DNA of 64,000 bases from Bacteriovorax sp. MedPE-SWde (GCA_001874305.1 MPCU01000004.1:1-64000); one strand, 5' to 3'; counted from the first letter of the stretch, positions 48,794-58,228 are shown. Numbers and translations: made by a program. Notes: a model not told the origin generated them from the letters alone.

Positions 48794-50578
48794 ATGAAGA
48801 GATCTATTCTATTCACAACACTATTAATTCCAACACTAGTTTTCGCCGATAACTATATCGTTACGGCCGAAAAAATCTCCAAATCAACAAAAGAAACTTC
48901 AAACTCCATAACTGTAATTACAGAAGATCAGATTGAAAAAAGTGGAGCTCAATCATTTAAGGATATTATCCAATCAATTCCTGGAGTATATATCTCATCG
49001 AATGGTTCACTCGGCGGGATTTCAACTCTTCGAATAAGAGGTGCTTCGACAGGATTTTCAAAAGTAGTTATCGATGGATTAGAAATGAATGATTCATCCA
49101 ATCCCGATTACGCATTTGAAATTAATCAATTAGATATTTCTAATATAGAACAAATTGAAGTCCTTAAAGGATCACAAAGTGTAATATATGGATCTGAAGC
49201 AATTGGTGGTGTGATTAAGATCACTACAAAGCAATCAAAAGAAAAGAAGACTAATATTTCATTAACAGCAGGAAGCTTCAATACAAAGGCCATGAGCTTT
49301 TCAAGTACTGGTAGTAAAAATAAAGTAAGTTACTCATTGGGAGGTAGCTTTTATATTACTGATGGTATTTCTAGCTATAATGAGAAGAGAACTGTTCATG
49401 CAGAAAAAGACAGATATAATAGAGTCAACCTCAAGTCTCTTTTAAAGTATCAATTCTCTAAGAAGTCATCACTCTCCTATCAAGCACATTTATTAAAATC
49501 TGATTTGGATATTGACTCTTTTGGTGCAGATAAAGAGAGTGGAGATAATTCAAGTTACGACCAGAACCTACATAAACTTACTTACTCAACAAGATTATTT
49601 AAGGATCTGCTAAAGTCAGATCTTAGCTATGCCTTTACTGATGTATATAGAAATAATGAAGCTCAACCTGCGACATTCCGAGGTAAGAATAAGAAGGTTA
49701 CGTGGAATGGTACGCATTATGTGCAAAAATCACTCACTGCACTCTACGGCCTAGAGTATGATTATCAGGAGACTACCCAAAAGTTTAGTGGATCTACTAA
49801 TATAGAGAAGTCTACAGATGTTTCCTCAGCATATGTCTCAACTCACTTTACTCAAGACAAGTTTTTCTTTGATCTTGGTTTAAGACAAGATAAACATCAG
49901 GCCTACGACTCACATTCGACTTATAAGGTTGGTGCTGGTTTAAATCTTCCCCGTAATATAGTTTTAAAATCTACCTATGCTACGGGATATAAGGCCCCGA
50001 CGATTTATCAATTAAATATCGGAGCAAATCCAAATCATAATTTAAGACCTACAGAAAGTAAGAGTTATGACTTTACTTTGATAGTTCCACACTCAATAGC
50101 GTCCTTGGAGCTTAGCTATTTCAATTTTGATTATAAGAATCAGATTAAATACACCGGAACTTGGGGTGTAAATGATAAGTACGACAATATCGATGAGAGT
50201 AGAATCAATGGTTACGAACTTGCGATAAACCTTAGCCTCAACAAATATCTCAGTTGGGACAACGGATTCACGTATACAAAATCTAAAGATAAGATGACTG
50301 GCCTTGATCTTTTAAAAACACCAAAGAAAGTCGCTAGAAGTATACTTACATATTCACATAACGAAAGCTTTAGTGCTGCAACTACATTTAAATACGTAGG
50401 TGAACGTTTTGATTTTGGTCAAAAGAGAATTCCATCTTACCTTGTTGGAGATATGGTCTTTAACTATGAAAATATTCAAGCGAGAGTTGCGAATATTTTA
50501 AACAAAGAGTATGAAGATACTGACACTTACGGAACACCTGATAGAAGCTACTACTTGAGTTATAAACTTGAACTCTAA
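48794..50578 (+). CDS. btuB: TonB-dependent outer-membrane receptor, BtuB-like
   Basis: 594 residues. A signal peptide (MKRSILFTTLLIPTLVFADN) is followed by a TonB-box-like region (YIVTAEKISKS), the plug domain to about residue 130 (SITVITEDQIEKSGAQSFKD, SIPGVYISSNGSLGG, LRIRGASTGFSKVVIDG, LKGSQSVIYGSEAIGGV) and a 22-strand barrel, ending in an aromatic residue region (YYLSYKLEL). It would import cobalamin using proton-motive energy through TonB. The cobalamin riboswitch in front strongly supports the substrate. Cotranscribed with tonB. Confidence 0.9.
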   Translation: MKRSILFTTLLIPTLVFADNYIVTAEKISKSTKETSNSITVITEDQIEKSGAQSFKDIIQSIPGVYISSNGSLGGISTLRIRGASTGFSKVVIDGLEMNDSSNPDYAFEINQLDISNIEQIEVLKGSQSVIYGSEAIGGVIKITTKQSKEKKTNISLTAGSFNTKAMSFSSTGSKNKVSYSLGGSFYITDGISSYNEKRTVHAEKDRYNRVNLKSLLKYQFSKKSSLSYQAHLLKSDLDIDSFGADKESGDNSSYDQNLHKLTYSTRLFKDLLKSDLSYAFTDVYRNNEAQPATFRGKNKKVTWNGTHYVQKSLTALYGLEYDYQETTQKFSGSTNIEKSTDVSSAYVSTHFTQDKFFFDLGLRQDKHQAYDSHSTYKVGAGLNLPRNIVLKSTYATGYKAPTIYQLNIGANPNHNLRPTESKSYDFTLIVPHSIASLELSYFNFDYKNQIKYTGTWGVNDKYDNIDESRINGYELAINLSLNKYLSWDNGFTYTKSKDKMTGLDLLKTPKKVARSILTYSHNESFSAATTFKYVGERFDFGQKRIPSYLVGDMVFNYENIQARVANILNKEYEDTDTYGTPDRSYYLSYKLEL

Positions 50579-50583
50579 CAAAT

Positions 50584-51126
50584 ATGCAAATAACTAACTT
50601 TATTATTACTTTGATTATAATCAGCTCGCTCCATGCAGGAATTCTTGTGTGGAGCCACTCTGATATAAGCAAAGATGCAAAGTTAAATATAGCAAGCTCT
50701 AGTCATAGTGTTACGATACGAATTAAGTCGCCTACACGAGAAAATATAGATTTTAAAAAGCCTAAGAAACAGGGCCAGCGAAAGCGTAGAGAAAAGATTA
50801 TAAAGCCTTCGAAGCAATCTACAGAGAAAGGTCATCAAGGAGTTCTTTCTCCGGCAAAGAGTTTAACTAAAATTTCAATGGAATATCCATACCTATCTCA
50901 AGTTTATGGAGAGGAAGGAACAGTAGCACTAGAGGTCCATATTTCGCGCCAGGGAGAGATTTCGAAAGTTCTCCTGATTAAGTCCTCGGGATATGATCGA
51001 CTTGATACGATGGCGATTTCAAAGCTTAAAGTTGCAACTTTTTCTCCAGCAACGAGACATGGCAAAAGTGTAGACTCAAAGCTTAATTTAACCTTTGAAT
51101 TCAAATTGAGCGAAGCTCATAAGTAG
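50584..51126 (+). CDS. tonB: TonB-like energy transducer
   Basis: 180 residues, 5 bp after btuB. An N-terminal helix (NFIITLIIISSLHAGILVW) carries a His as in TonB; a basic, Lys/Arg/Pro-containing spacer follows, and the C-terminal domain from about residue 95 is TonB-like (YPYLSQVYGEEGTVALEVHI, SSGYDRLDTMAISKLKVATF, PATRHGKSV). It spans the periplasm to energise the receptor. ExbB/ExbD are not in the window, so they must be supplied from elsewhere. No Shine-Dalgarno sequence is clear; translation may be coupled to btuB. Confidence 0.88.
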   Translation: MQITNFIITLIIISSLHAGILVWSHSDISKDAKLNIASSSHSVTIRIKSPTRENIDFKKPKKQGQRKRREKIIKPSKQSTEKGHQGVLSPAKSLTKISMEYPYLSQVYGEEGTVALEVHISRQGEISKVLLIKSSGYDRLDTMAISKLKVATFSPATRHGKSVDSKLNLTFEFKLSEAHK

Positions 51127-51203
51127 TGGAAATACCGAGTCATCAAGAAAAAACAATACTAATTTACTAAAGTATTATTCCAAACTGTCGAATAATATTC
51201 TGT

Positions 51204-52514
51204 ATGCGTATAAGTAACTCATTCCCATATTTATTAATCTCCTCCCTCCTCGGACTCTTCCTAGGAATGGCAGTACCAATGTGTTTTGCTTTCATTGATC
51301 TACATGAGCTTGGTATGAGTTTTGATTATACAAATACTGTCGATATTTTAAAATCTCAAAAGATTTATACATTTTCATTGATAGCATTCCCGACATTATT
51401 TACATTCTTATTCTATTTAATAACATCATCTATGATTAAGAACAAAAAGCTAAAGAGACAAAAAGATTTTACGGCCAATGTTCTTGATTCAATGGAAGAC
51501 TATATCTTCACCGTCAACAAGACCTATTCTCTTGAGCTTCAAAATAAATTAAGTAATATTCAAAATAAGAATGATCTTATAAATGCTGTCTATACTCATG
51601 AAACCTATTTAAATTTAGTAACTGGACGATCAGAGCATTACGAAATTGACTTCAATGGTAAGTCCTATCTTGTGCACTTTAATTCTTCAGATAATAAAGA
51701 ACAGCACTTAGGGATCCTCTCTCTTAAGGATATTAGCTCTCTTAAAGAACAGCAAGGTGTTATTAATCAAAAGAACAAAGAGATTGAAGTAACTAGCCGA
51801 ATGAGTGCTCTTGGAGAAATTGCGGCCGGTGTAGCACATGAGATAAATAATCCCCTTGCTATAATTCAAGGTAATATTTCATTACTTATTGCAAAGTTTA
51901 GAAAAGAACAGAAGATCGATATTAAAAAGCTAGAGATATGTGAAGATAAGATTGCTGACAATATCGATAGAATATCAAATATAATTAGGAACCTAAGAAA
52001 CCTTGCAACATCAGGATCAGCGAGTAACCACACATGTAGCCTTGAAGAACTTCTTGAGAAGTCTGCTCCTATTGTAACTAATGTTACAAATACTAACGCT
52101 ATTAAATTTATAAAAGAAGTGAATATCCCTACAGATACAATCGTAAAATTCAATGCTATTGAATTCACGCAAATACTTTTCAATCTTGTTTCTAACTCTA
52201 AAGATGCTATGCACGACTTTAAGGGAGAGAGATGGTTTAAGATTATTATTGATAAAGTAGAAAATGAAGTTGTATTCAAAGTAGTAGACTCTGGAGAAGG
52301 TATCCCAGAAGAGAAAGCTGCGAAGATCTTCACTCCTCTATTTACAACAAAAGATTTTGGAAAGGGCTCTGGTCTAGGACTCAGTCTTTCGGGAATGCTT
52401 GCGAAGAAGAACGATGCTGTGCTCGTCTACGACAAGCACGCTATAAATACGACATTCGTTATTAAAACTCAATTGGTAAAAGAAGAAGCTATCGAGGAAA
52501 AGGTCGCGGCCTAA
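51204..52514 (+). CDS. Sensor histidine kinase
   Basis: 436 residues. Two transmembrane helices (ISSLLGLFLGMAVPMCFAFI, FSLIAFPTLFTFLFYLITSS) enclose a short loop of about 25 residues; a PAS-like region follows at about 95-185. The H-box is GEIAAGVAHEINNPLAI, and the ATPase has NSKDAM (N-box), DSGEGIPEE (G1) and GKGSGLGLSLS (G2). It is predicted to phosphorylate a response regulator; the convergent single-domain regulator next door is the obvious candidate. The two stop codons share CTAA. Confidence 0.92.
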   Translation: MRISNSFPYLLISSLLGLFLGMAVPMCFAFIDLHELGMSFDYTNTVDILKSQKIYTFSLIAFPTLFTFLFYLITSSMIKNKKLKRQKDFTANVLDSMEDYIFTVNKTYSLELQNKLSNIQNKNDLINAVYTHETYLNLVTGRSEHYEIDFNGKSYLVHFNSSDNKEQHLGILSLKDISSLKEQQGVINQKNKEIEVTSRMSALGEIAAGVAHEINNPLAIIQGNISLLIAKFRKEQKIDIKKLEICEDKIADNIDRISNIIRNLRNLATSGSASNHTCSLEELLEKSAPIVTNVTNTNAIKFIKEVNIPTDTIVKFNAIEFTQILFNLVSNSKDAMHDFKGERWFKIIIDKVENEVVFKVVDSGEGIPEEKAAKIFTPLFTTKDFGKGSGLGLSLSGMLAKKNDAVLVYDKHAINTTFVIKTQLVKEEAIEEKVAA

Positions 52515-52903
52515 GTAATTTGAGGATGTAGTTTTACGATCTCATCTTTTAAGAAGTTAAAATCGATAGGCTTAGTTAGATAATTCAACGCCCCACCTTC
52601 TTTAGATTCTTTACGATATTCTTCATTATCATATGCAGTCATCATAAATACATCAATATGTGGATACATTGCTTTTACTTTATTGAGCAATTCGATCCCA
52701 CTCATTCCAGGCATATTAATATCTGAAAGAATTAGAATAATGTCATTGCCATCGCTTAAAGATAATTTATCAAGGGCCTGACTTGCATCAGGAGTAAAAG
52801 AGAGACGTACTTTCCCATCCTTTATCCATTTTCTAAAAAATGATTTAAAAAGGAACTCTGTGTCAGTTTCATCATCTACTAAGAGGATGTGTACGTTTAG
52901 CAT
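52511..52903 (-). CDS. Single-domain response regulator
   Basis: 130 residues forming one receiver domain: acidic cluster LLVDDE, phospho-acceptor Asp in LILSDINMPGMSG, Thr in MMTAYD, and the conserved Lys in YLTKPIDF. No output domain, so it probably acts by protein contact, as CheY or a phosphorelay intermediate. The ATG at 52903 has GGAGA seven bases ahead; a TTG start 12 bp upstream is rejected. Convergent with the histidine kinase gene. Confidence 0.9.
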   Translation of the reverse strand: MLNVHILLVDDETDTEFLFKSFFRKWIKDGKVRLSFTPDASQALDKLSLSDGNDIILILSDINMPGMSGIELLNKVKAMYPHIDVFMMTAYDNEEYRKESKEGGALNYLTKPIDFNFLKDEIVKLHPQIT

Positions 52904-53018
52904 TTCTATCTCCAAAAATTTAATTATACTCTATTTTACCATGCTCCACCCACTTATTAAATTATTATATCATCAATATAATAGGTCTATAAATGAGCCT
53001 AAAAACTAAGGTAGTATT

Positions 53019-53039
53019 TAGGTTAGACAATCTAACCTA
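53019..53039 (-). terminator. Hairpin downstream of the LAS peptidase gene
   Basis: Perfect 9-bp stem TAGGTTAGA (53019-53027) and TCTAACCTA (53031-53039) with a 3-nt loop. It starts 10 bp after the stop of the minus-strand gene. No T tract follows on that strand (AAATACT), so termination is probable rather than certain. Confidence 0.55.
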
Positions 53040-53048
53040 TAGCTTTTC

Positions 53049-54383
53049 CTAGTTTTCACAGGCCGCTTTAGTAGTCTTGTGAGCAGGATTAAAACATACA
53101 TGAATATGGTTATCGTGTATTTTCTTACTATCGTAACTTATTCTTTTCTTGGCCTTTATCTTTCTATCATTAAAGAAAACAACATATGCCCCAGCGTCAA
53201 ATAGCTCATTTATCAAATCAGTTGTTCTCTTTCGAGAATAGGCCCTACTTCTAAATGTTAGGCCATTACTATAATCTTCAAGCTTATCTGTCTTTAAAGG
53301 GCGAATATCTATACACTTTCCAGACCAATGACTTAGGTGAGTATTCCAGCTCTTATGATGATACATATTCCCTATTTCAACTAGGCACCCTGGATTGTCA
53401 GAGTCACACTTATCTTGAAATTTTTCTAGAGACTTTAAGAATGCGCACTGAGTGCCCGGTAGTAAATAGGCATCAGAGTTCTTCTTATCGTCTGGCTTAT
53501 AGTGGTAAGTATTAAAAGGACCTAGTCCTTTACTACTTAAAGGAAATTTTACAAGTGCAGGTCTCGCCTTCACAGGCTTACCATTTTTCCAATTCTGATG
53601 AGGACTAAGTATTTCTAAGTCTCCAATTGAGTACCCCTTAAAGCCAACTTGATGTCTTACTTTTTCTAAGATTGGAAGAACCTTACTCATCATATTTCTT
53701 TCTAGAGGGTGAACATGATCAAAAATTCCACACTCTCCAATATTTATAAACTTTGATGCAACTTTTTCTCCATCCTTATCTAGTAGATCTACTTTATACT
53801 TATCAAAGCAGAGCTCCTTGTCACTGTAGCAACATCTCTCAACCTGGAACTTTCCATCTTCCATTGCTAAGGATAGGGCGACAGAGTATGGATCAATATT
53901 TCCAGGGGTTTTAAAAAGTGGTGCATTCTCTTGAAGAACAAAGACATACTTTGCAACCTTTCGAAGAGACTTTTTATGAATAAAACCTACTGAGCCTTTC
54001 TTTGCCCTTTTAAGTCCTGTTGTTCCGCGCATAGTTGTCGCAAATCTTTTTCGCTGACCTCTTCCGGCCACTCCTATTGCAGAGTCTTCTCTTTTTTGCG
54101 AAGGTGTACTCAATACCTTTATGGGTACCCTGTAACTTGGGCTATCAGAGTAAGAAAAAAGTTCTGGCTCAATCTTAACCAGTGTTTCACGAGGCAGGTA
54201 AGTATCAATCTTTCCCTGATCTTCTACATTTCTTAAATTCTCATAGAGCCTATCACCTTGACGATACTCATCAGAAACAAAGAATGGCGGATCAGAGATC
54301 TCACCACTTTCACAAACGACTTGCTCATTTCCATTGGCCGTTAACGACAAAAGAAATAATATAAATACTAATCCCCTTGCCAT
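53049..54383 (-). CDS. Exported LAS-type metallopeptidase, probable peptidoglycan peptidase
   Basis: 444 residues from the ATG at 54383. A signal peptide (GLVFILFLLSLTANGNE) is followed by an N-terminal region with SH3-like features (YVFVLQENAPLFKTP) and a C-terminal zinc peptidase of the lysostaphin/D-Ala-D-Ala peptidase/hedgehog type: H352-x6-D359 (SHWSGKCIDIRP) and H426-x-H428 (HDNHIHVCF). Enzymes with this motif set cleave D-amino-acid-containing peptide bonds in peptidoglycan. It has many cysteines (at least ten) suggesting a disulfide-rich exported protein. In a predator it could act on its own wall or on the prey's. Confidence 0.78.
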   Translation of the reverse strand: MARGLVFILFLLSLTANGNEQVVCESGEISDPPFFVSDEYRQGDRLYENLRNVEDQGKIDTYLPRETLVKIEPELFSYSDSPSYRVPIKVLSTPSQKREDSAIGVAGRGQRKRFATTMRGTTGLKRAKKGSVGFIHKKSLRKVAKYVFVLQENAPLFKTPGNIDPYSVALSLAMEDGKFQVERCCYSDKELCFDKYKVDLLDKDGEKVASKFINIGECGIFDHVHPLERNMMSKVLPILEKVRHQVGFKGYSIGDLEILSPHQNWKNGKPVKARPALVKFPLSSKGLGPFNTYHYKPDDKKNSDAYLLPGTQCAFLKSLEKFQDKCDSDNPGCLVEIGNMYHHKSWNTHLSHWSGKCIDIRPLKTDKLEDYSNGLTFRSRAYSRKRTTDLINELFDAGAYVVFFNDRKIKAKKRISYDSKKIHDNHIHVCFNPAHKTTKAACEN

Positions 54384-54787
54384 AGTCTCACCTCTTTCTT
54401 GCATATTAACTTTCCATTATTCTGTATTCTAATAATCATTCGATCAGATTTCTCTTTTAGTGATTTACTAAAGAGGCTAGAAAAAGACCTTCCAATAATA
54501 ACCGATTTATTAGAACTAGCTGCTGTAACAGCATGAAGGAGTTCTTCATTTTTGTGGAACTCAACACCTAGCTTAAGACCGCTTTTATTAAAGCTTGCCC
54601 TTATATCAAGAGTCCTATAACTATCAATACTCAACCTAGAAGGAAGCTTCCCCCAGTTCTTTAGAACTTTAAGATCCCCACTAGTAACTGTTGGTATCTC
54701 CACAAGTCGCTCAAGTTTAAGGCCACTTACTGAACATCCATACGAATATGAAGCTGTAAGTAGTAGTAATATCAATATCTTCTTCAT
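54368..54787 (-). CDS. Exported protein of unknown function
   Basis: 139 residues with a signal peptide (MKKILILLLLTASYSYGCSV); the Cys at 18 (SYGC) is a weak lipobox. The remaining sequence is beta-like with a C-terminal KLICKKEVRLWQGD. No family was recognised. It is the first gene of a pair with the LAS peptidase gene, overlapping it by 16 bp, which suggests related function, perhaps an accessory or inhibitor (inference). Confidence 0.65.
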   Translation of the reverse strand: MKKILILLLLTASYSYGCSVSGLKLERLVEIPTVTSGDLKVLKNWGKLPSRLSIDSYRTLDIRASFNKSGLKLGVEFHKNEELLHAVTAASSNKSVIIGRSFSSLFSKSLKEKSDRMIIRIQNNGKLICKKEVRLWQGD

Positions 54788-54910
54788 TTTTACCTCATCA
54801 TCTCTTCGGCTAATAAGAATTCTCTCTTAGAAGATGCCCAAGCTTTTGACATACTATATAAAGAATTCCCCATTCCTGAGTCTGAGCCTCAACTATGAGA
54901 GAATCAACTC

Positions 54911-55588
54911 ATGAAAAAAATTGTAGGTCTTGTATTTTTATTGATATTTTCTCTTTCCTCTTATGCGGCTTCCCTATCAAAGGAGCACGAAGACAAGGTC
55001 AGAGGTATATTTGATTATATGAGAAAAACTACTCATACGAGCCTTAAGACAAAGAAGCTCTCAATGGACTTCTATAAAATTGATAATCCAAACTACTTCA
55101 TGGAATCCAATTTCCATATCTTTCCTCGACTATTTCTACTTAAGAAGAAGTATAGAATTGGTGTTAATCCTCTAATTTTTAAAGAGAATATTCCAAGAGA
55201 TGCTCTTCTTGGAGTTATGGCACATGAACTCATACATACCGAAGACTATGAAAATAGAACGGTCATTGGAGTAGGCCTAAAATTACTTAATAAAAAATCC
55301 AAGCGTAGGTATGAGAGATCAACAGATCTAAGAGTTGTCTTTAAAGGTCTTGGACATCACTTAATTCAATATAAAATTTGGCAATACTCACTGCTAACTC
55401 CAGAGGCCTTAATTATTAAGAAGAAAGAATACCTTACTCCTGAAGAAATAAACTTTGTGAGAGATGCATTCGAAAAACTAACTTTAGACGAAAAAGAGCT
55501 TCTCAAGAAAAAGTGGATAAAGAAAACACCACTTAATCTTAATGAGTTTAAAAAAAGCTACTCTATCTTTTTGGAAGATCTATTTTAA
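54911..55588 (+). CDS. Exported HExxH metallopeptidase
   Basis: 225 residues with a signal peptide (MKKIVGLVFLLIFSLSSYAAS). The zinc site is H105-E-L-I-H109 (GVMAHELIHTEDYEN); a possible third ligand lies in RYERSTDLRVV (E or D around 137-141), followed by a second His pair (GLGHHLIQY). The C-terminus is highly basic and helical. It resembles small secreted gluzincins; the substrate is unknown. Divergent from the LAS peptidase pair and overlapping the convergent MFS gene by 26 bp. Confidence 0.7.
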   Translation: MKKIVGLVFLLIFSLSSYAASLSKEHEDKVRGIFDYMRKTTHTSLKTKKLSMDFYKIDNPNYFMESNFHIFPRLFLLKKKYRIGVNPLIFKENIPRDALLGVMAHELIHTEDYENRTVIGVGLKLLNKKSKRRYERSTDLRVVFKGLGHHLIQYKIWQYSLLTPEALIIKKKEYLTPEEINFVRDAFEKLTLDEKELLKKKWIKKTPLNLNEFKKSYSIFLEDLF

Positions 55589-56708
55589 ATCTATCTGATA
55601 TTAGAAAAAGTATGAATGATCCAATATTTAACACATAGAAAAAGTAGAGAGCATTTCTAACACCAAAGATATCTGTTAACTGCCCAAATCCCCAGTGCAT
55701 TGAACTTAGAGTAATCCCAATAGTTGTCATAACAGAAGCTACCATCAGGTGGTTATATTCTTTAAAAGTATCGCTAATCCAATCCATACTGACAGGAAAT
55801 GCAAAGGACATTGTAAGTCCGCAAATAGGAAGGGCCAACGGGTGTATAAAGAAACCAATTGAAAAACAAATCAGTGTTGAAATGAACGATATTATAAGTA
55901 AGAACCTATTATCATGTTTAAAATCTACAAGTGCAAAAATTAATCTTCCAGACATTAAAGATATAAAGAAGTAACTTAAATATGAGTTTGCCATTTCAGT
56001 TGTAAACCCATGTGCTCTTGTAAGATACAGTGACAATCTACTTGAAACCATAATTTCACTTGCCACATAGAGACCTAAGAAAAGCCCTATCACAACCCTC
56101 TTTGAGAGACTTACAGGATACTTCTTGGAAGAAGTCTTCACATGTTCCTTATGAGTGTCTTCTACTTTTAAAGAATAAACGAGGACAAAAATAGTTAGTA
56201 CTGATACGTATTTAAAATAAGTAATCCAATTTTCACCGTAATGTATAAGAATATTAATTGCCTGTGGAGCTAAGAAAGAAGAGACACCATAAACACCATG
56301 AAGCCCTGACAAGTATCGACGTTTAAGTCTAGCTGGTGCTCCCTCAGTGACCATTATATTCATAGTTATAGCTAAACCACCTAAGCCTAAGCCCGCAATA
56401 GTCGCCATAGTAATAGTTAAAGGATAATTACCTAGCTGGGCAGCATAGGAAACACCATAACTTCCGAGGCCAATAAACAACATTGCAAATCGAGTCCCAC
56501 CGACTAATCCAGTTATGGGTAACCAAAAACGTCCCGTAAGGTTTACGACTAGTCCTGACAAAGAAACCGCCGTAAAAAGATAGGATCCCATATCTGTTGA
56601 AATTGAGAAATGCTTTAGAATATCTGGATAGGCCGCGCCTCTCCCATTATCAAAGAAGCTTAGTGCGATAAGACCAGTGTAGGCCAATATAATAAAACCA
56701 TAATTCAT
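55563..56708 (-). CDS. MFS transporter
   Basis: 381 residues with about twelve helices from the ATG at 56708 (GGAGA site; a longer start is rejected). The first helices read YGFIILAYTGLIALSFFDNGRGAAYPDIL; the loop between helices 2 and 3 has GRFWLPITGLVGGTR, and MSGRLIFALVDF appears in the second half, as in Bcr/sugar-porter-like MFS. The substrate cannot be read; export of a metabolite or drug or import of a sugar is possible. Confidence 0.82.
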   Translation of the reverse strand: MNYGFIILAYTGLIALSFFDNGRGAAYPDILKHFSISTDMGSYLFTAVSLSGLVVNLTGRFWLPITGLVGGTRFAMLFIGLGSYGVSYAAQLGNYPLTITMATIAGLGLGGLAITMNIMVTEGAPARLKRRYLSGLHGVYGVSSFLAPQAINILIHYGENWITYFKYVSVLTIFVLVYSLKVEDTHKEHVKTSSKKYPVSLSKRVVIGLFLGLYVASEIMVSSRLSLYLTRAHGFTTEMANSYLSYFFISLMSGRLIFALVDFKHDNRFLLIISFISTLICFSIGFFIHPLALPICGLTMSFAFPVSMDWISDTFKEYNHLMVASVMTTIGITLSSMHWGFGQLTDIFGVRNALYFFYVLNIGSFILFLISDRFKIDLPKR

Positions 56709-56842
56709 AAAATCTCCAGTATTTTCGGATAATCGCAAACGGATAAGCTTATGGCCATGGACTAGATAATAATTTCAGGCACATATACAAATTATTGAAT
56801 TATTCCCTCAATAATTTCAAATAAATAGCCGAGAAGAACACT

Positions 56843-58144
56843 ATGTTAAAAAGGTTATTAGTTATTTATTTATTAATCGTTCAAGGAGCGGCCCTCTCTC
56901 AAGAGCTAAGCGCCAAAGGTATACGCGATAAATACAATTCCATCATAAATTCTGATAACGACAATTTAAGAACATTTGCAAAAATTGCCAGGACCTTAAA
57001 AAGGGACGTAAAGAACCAAGCGTCACTCTATCCTATTGATACAAAAGCAGAAATGGAAATGGAAACATGTGTTGAGTGCAGGGAAATATTAAAACTAACC
57101 AACGCTGTTAATGAGATCCTTGAAAGAACGAATGAAGCCAAAGATCCTAAAAGTGCGACAGCACTAGAACTTGGAAATCTTAAAGCAGTTGCTGCCCTGG
57201 TTGAATATGTAGACGAAAACAGCAACAAAGACTGCTATACATTTACCAACAGAGATTTATCAGAAGAATTTACTACAATAGATAAAGAAGAGCTCACTCT
57301 TGAGTTTTCTCAAGAGATACTTATAAACTTTAGCTCAGGACAATTCTACAACGCAGGTGATGGATCAAGAGTTATCTGGTTAAGGGGTGTTGGAAAAGAC
57401 CTCAACAAAGTAGTTAGAGTAGATATTGATAAGCACAATAGAAAATTTCTAACATATTACACATTAAAAAAAGTAGATCCAGATATAAAAATTGAGAAAG
57501 AAAAAGAAGTCACTGACTATGGACTTCCAAGTTTAGGAACAGATGTAAAAGTTAAAAGACCAAGTATGAAGGACAGAACATCAGGAAAAGTAGATTACAC
57601 TCAAAAGCTCGAGTGGGCATCTGAAGATAACAAAGACTATTTAAAGATGACTGTTGGACCTGACATGAAATATAAGTACTATGTTCCAAGCTATATCTCT
57701 TTATTGAGTATTCATGCAGAAAATGAATTCTTTGATCAGTACCTAGTTAAGTCTAAACTTGATATCAATACAAAGAGGCAAAAAGGAGAAGTTAAGATTA
57801 TAGATGGAAATGACGGTCAGGAGCTCTTTACAGTAACAGCGAAACCTAGTCGAGCAGAACTCAGTGTCCCCTACGACTTTAATGTTTACGATTCATATAA
57901 TGTTTTAGGACGTGTTGGTTTAGACACCAAGGGCTCACAGAACTTTGGTGCTTCACTAAGAGATGGGGATGATGAATTATTAAATACTCAATACTCAAGA
58001 GGTTCTGATGGTGTTGAAATCATTAATATAGGGACAATGAAAAAAGTATCAAAAAATGGTACCCTCTCTTTAAAGCTAGAAAAAAGAAGTTCTCGAGACG
58101 ATTCAGCTGAATCAGCTTGGGTTAATTACGAATTAAAATTCTAA
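56843..58144 (+). CDS. Exported protein of unknown function, beta-rich
   Basis: 433 residues with a signal peptide (LLVIYLLIVQGAALSQELS). Residues 20-130 are helical with a Cys pair CVECREI. From about residue 140 to the end, alternating beta-strand patterns (LTLEFSQEILINFSSGQFYN, EVKIIDGNDGQELFTVTAKP, SLKLEKRSSRDDSAESAWVN) end in an aromatic YELKF, as in outer-membrane barrels, but repeated families were not recognised. A GAGAAGAAC site precedes ATG. Single-gene unit. Confidence 0.65.
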   Translation: MLKRLLVIYLLIVQGAALSQELSAKGIRDKYNSIINSDNDNLRTFAKIARTLKRDVKNQASLYPIDTKAEMEMETCVECREILKLTNAVNEILERTNEAKDPKSATALELGNLKAVAALVEYVDENSNKDCYTFTNRDLSEEFTTIDKEELTLEFSQEILINFSSGQFYNAGDGSRVIWLRGVGKDLNKVVRVDIDKHNRKFLTYYTLKKVDPDIKIEKEKEVTDYGLPSLGTDVKVKRPSMKDRTSGKVDYTQKLEWASEDNKDYLKMTVGPDMKYKYYVPSYISLLSIHAENEFFDQYLVKSKLDINTKRQKGEVKIIDGNDGQELFTVTAKPSRAELSVPYDFNVYDSYNVLGRVGLDTKGSQNFGASLRDGDDELLNTQYSRGSDGVEIINIGTMKKVSKNGTLSLKLEKRSSRDDSAESAWVNYELKF

Positions 58145-58210
58145 CTGTCTAAACTTTTGGCGCCAAAATGCCTCCAGCACAGTCTAACTTATTTAAAATA
58201 GTAATCCTAA

Positions 58211-58228
58211 CTTGGCATAGATAGTGCT
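58211..58228 (+). promoter_or_regulatory. σ54-like promoter of the PilZ gene
   Basis: CTTGGCATAGATAGTGCT has GG at 58214-58215 and GC at 58226-58227, the 12-bp GG-to-GC distance of σ54 promoters. The -24 box TTGGCA is consensus; the -12 box is GTGC instead of TTGC. The expected start is near 58239, about 20 bp before the ATG, with an AGGAGG site between. Confidence 0.5.

Noticed and set aside
54855-54900. TTGACA upstream of the HExxH protease gene as a -35 box
   Set aside because: No matching -10 hexamer at 16-18 bp.
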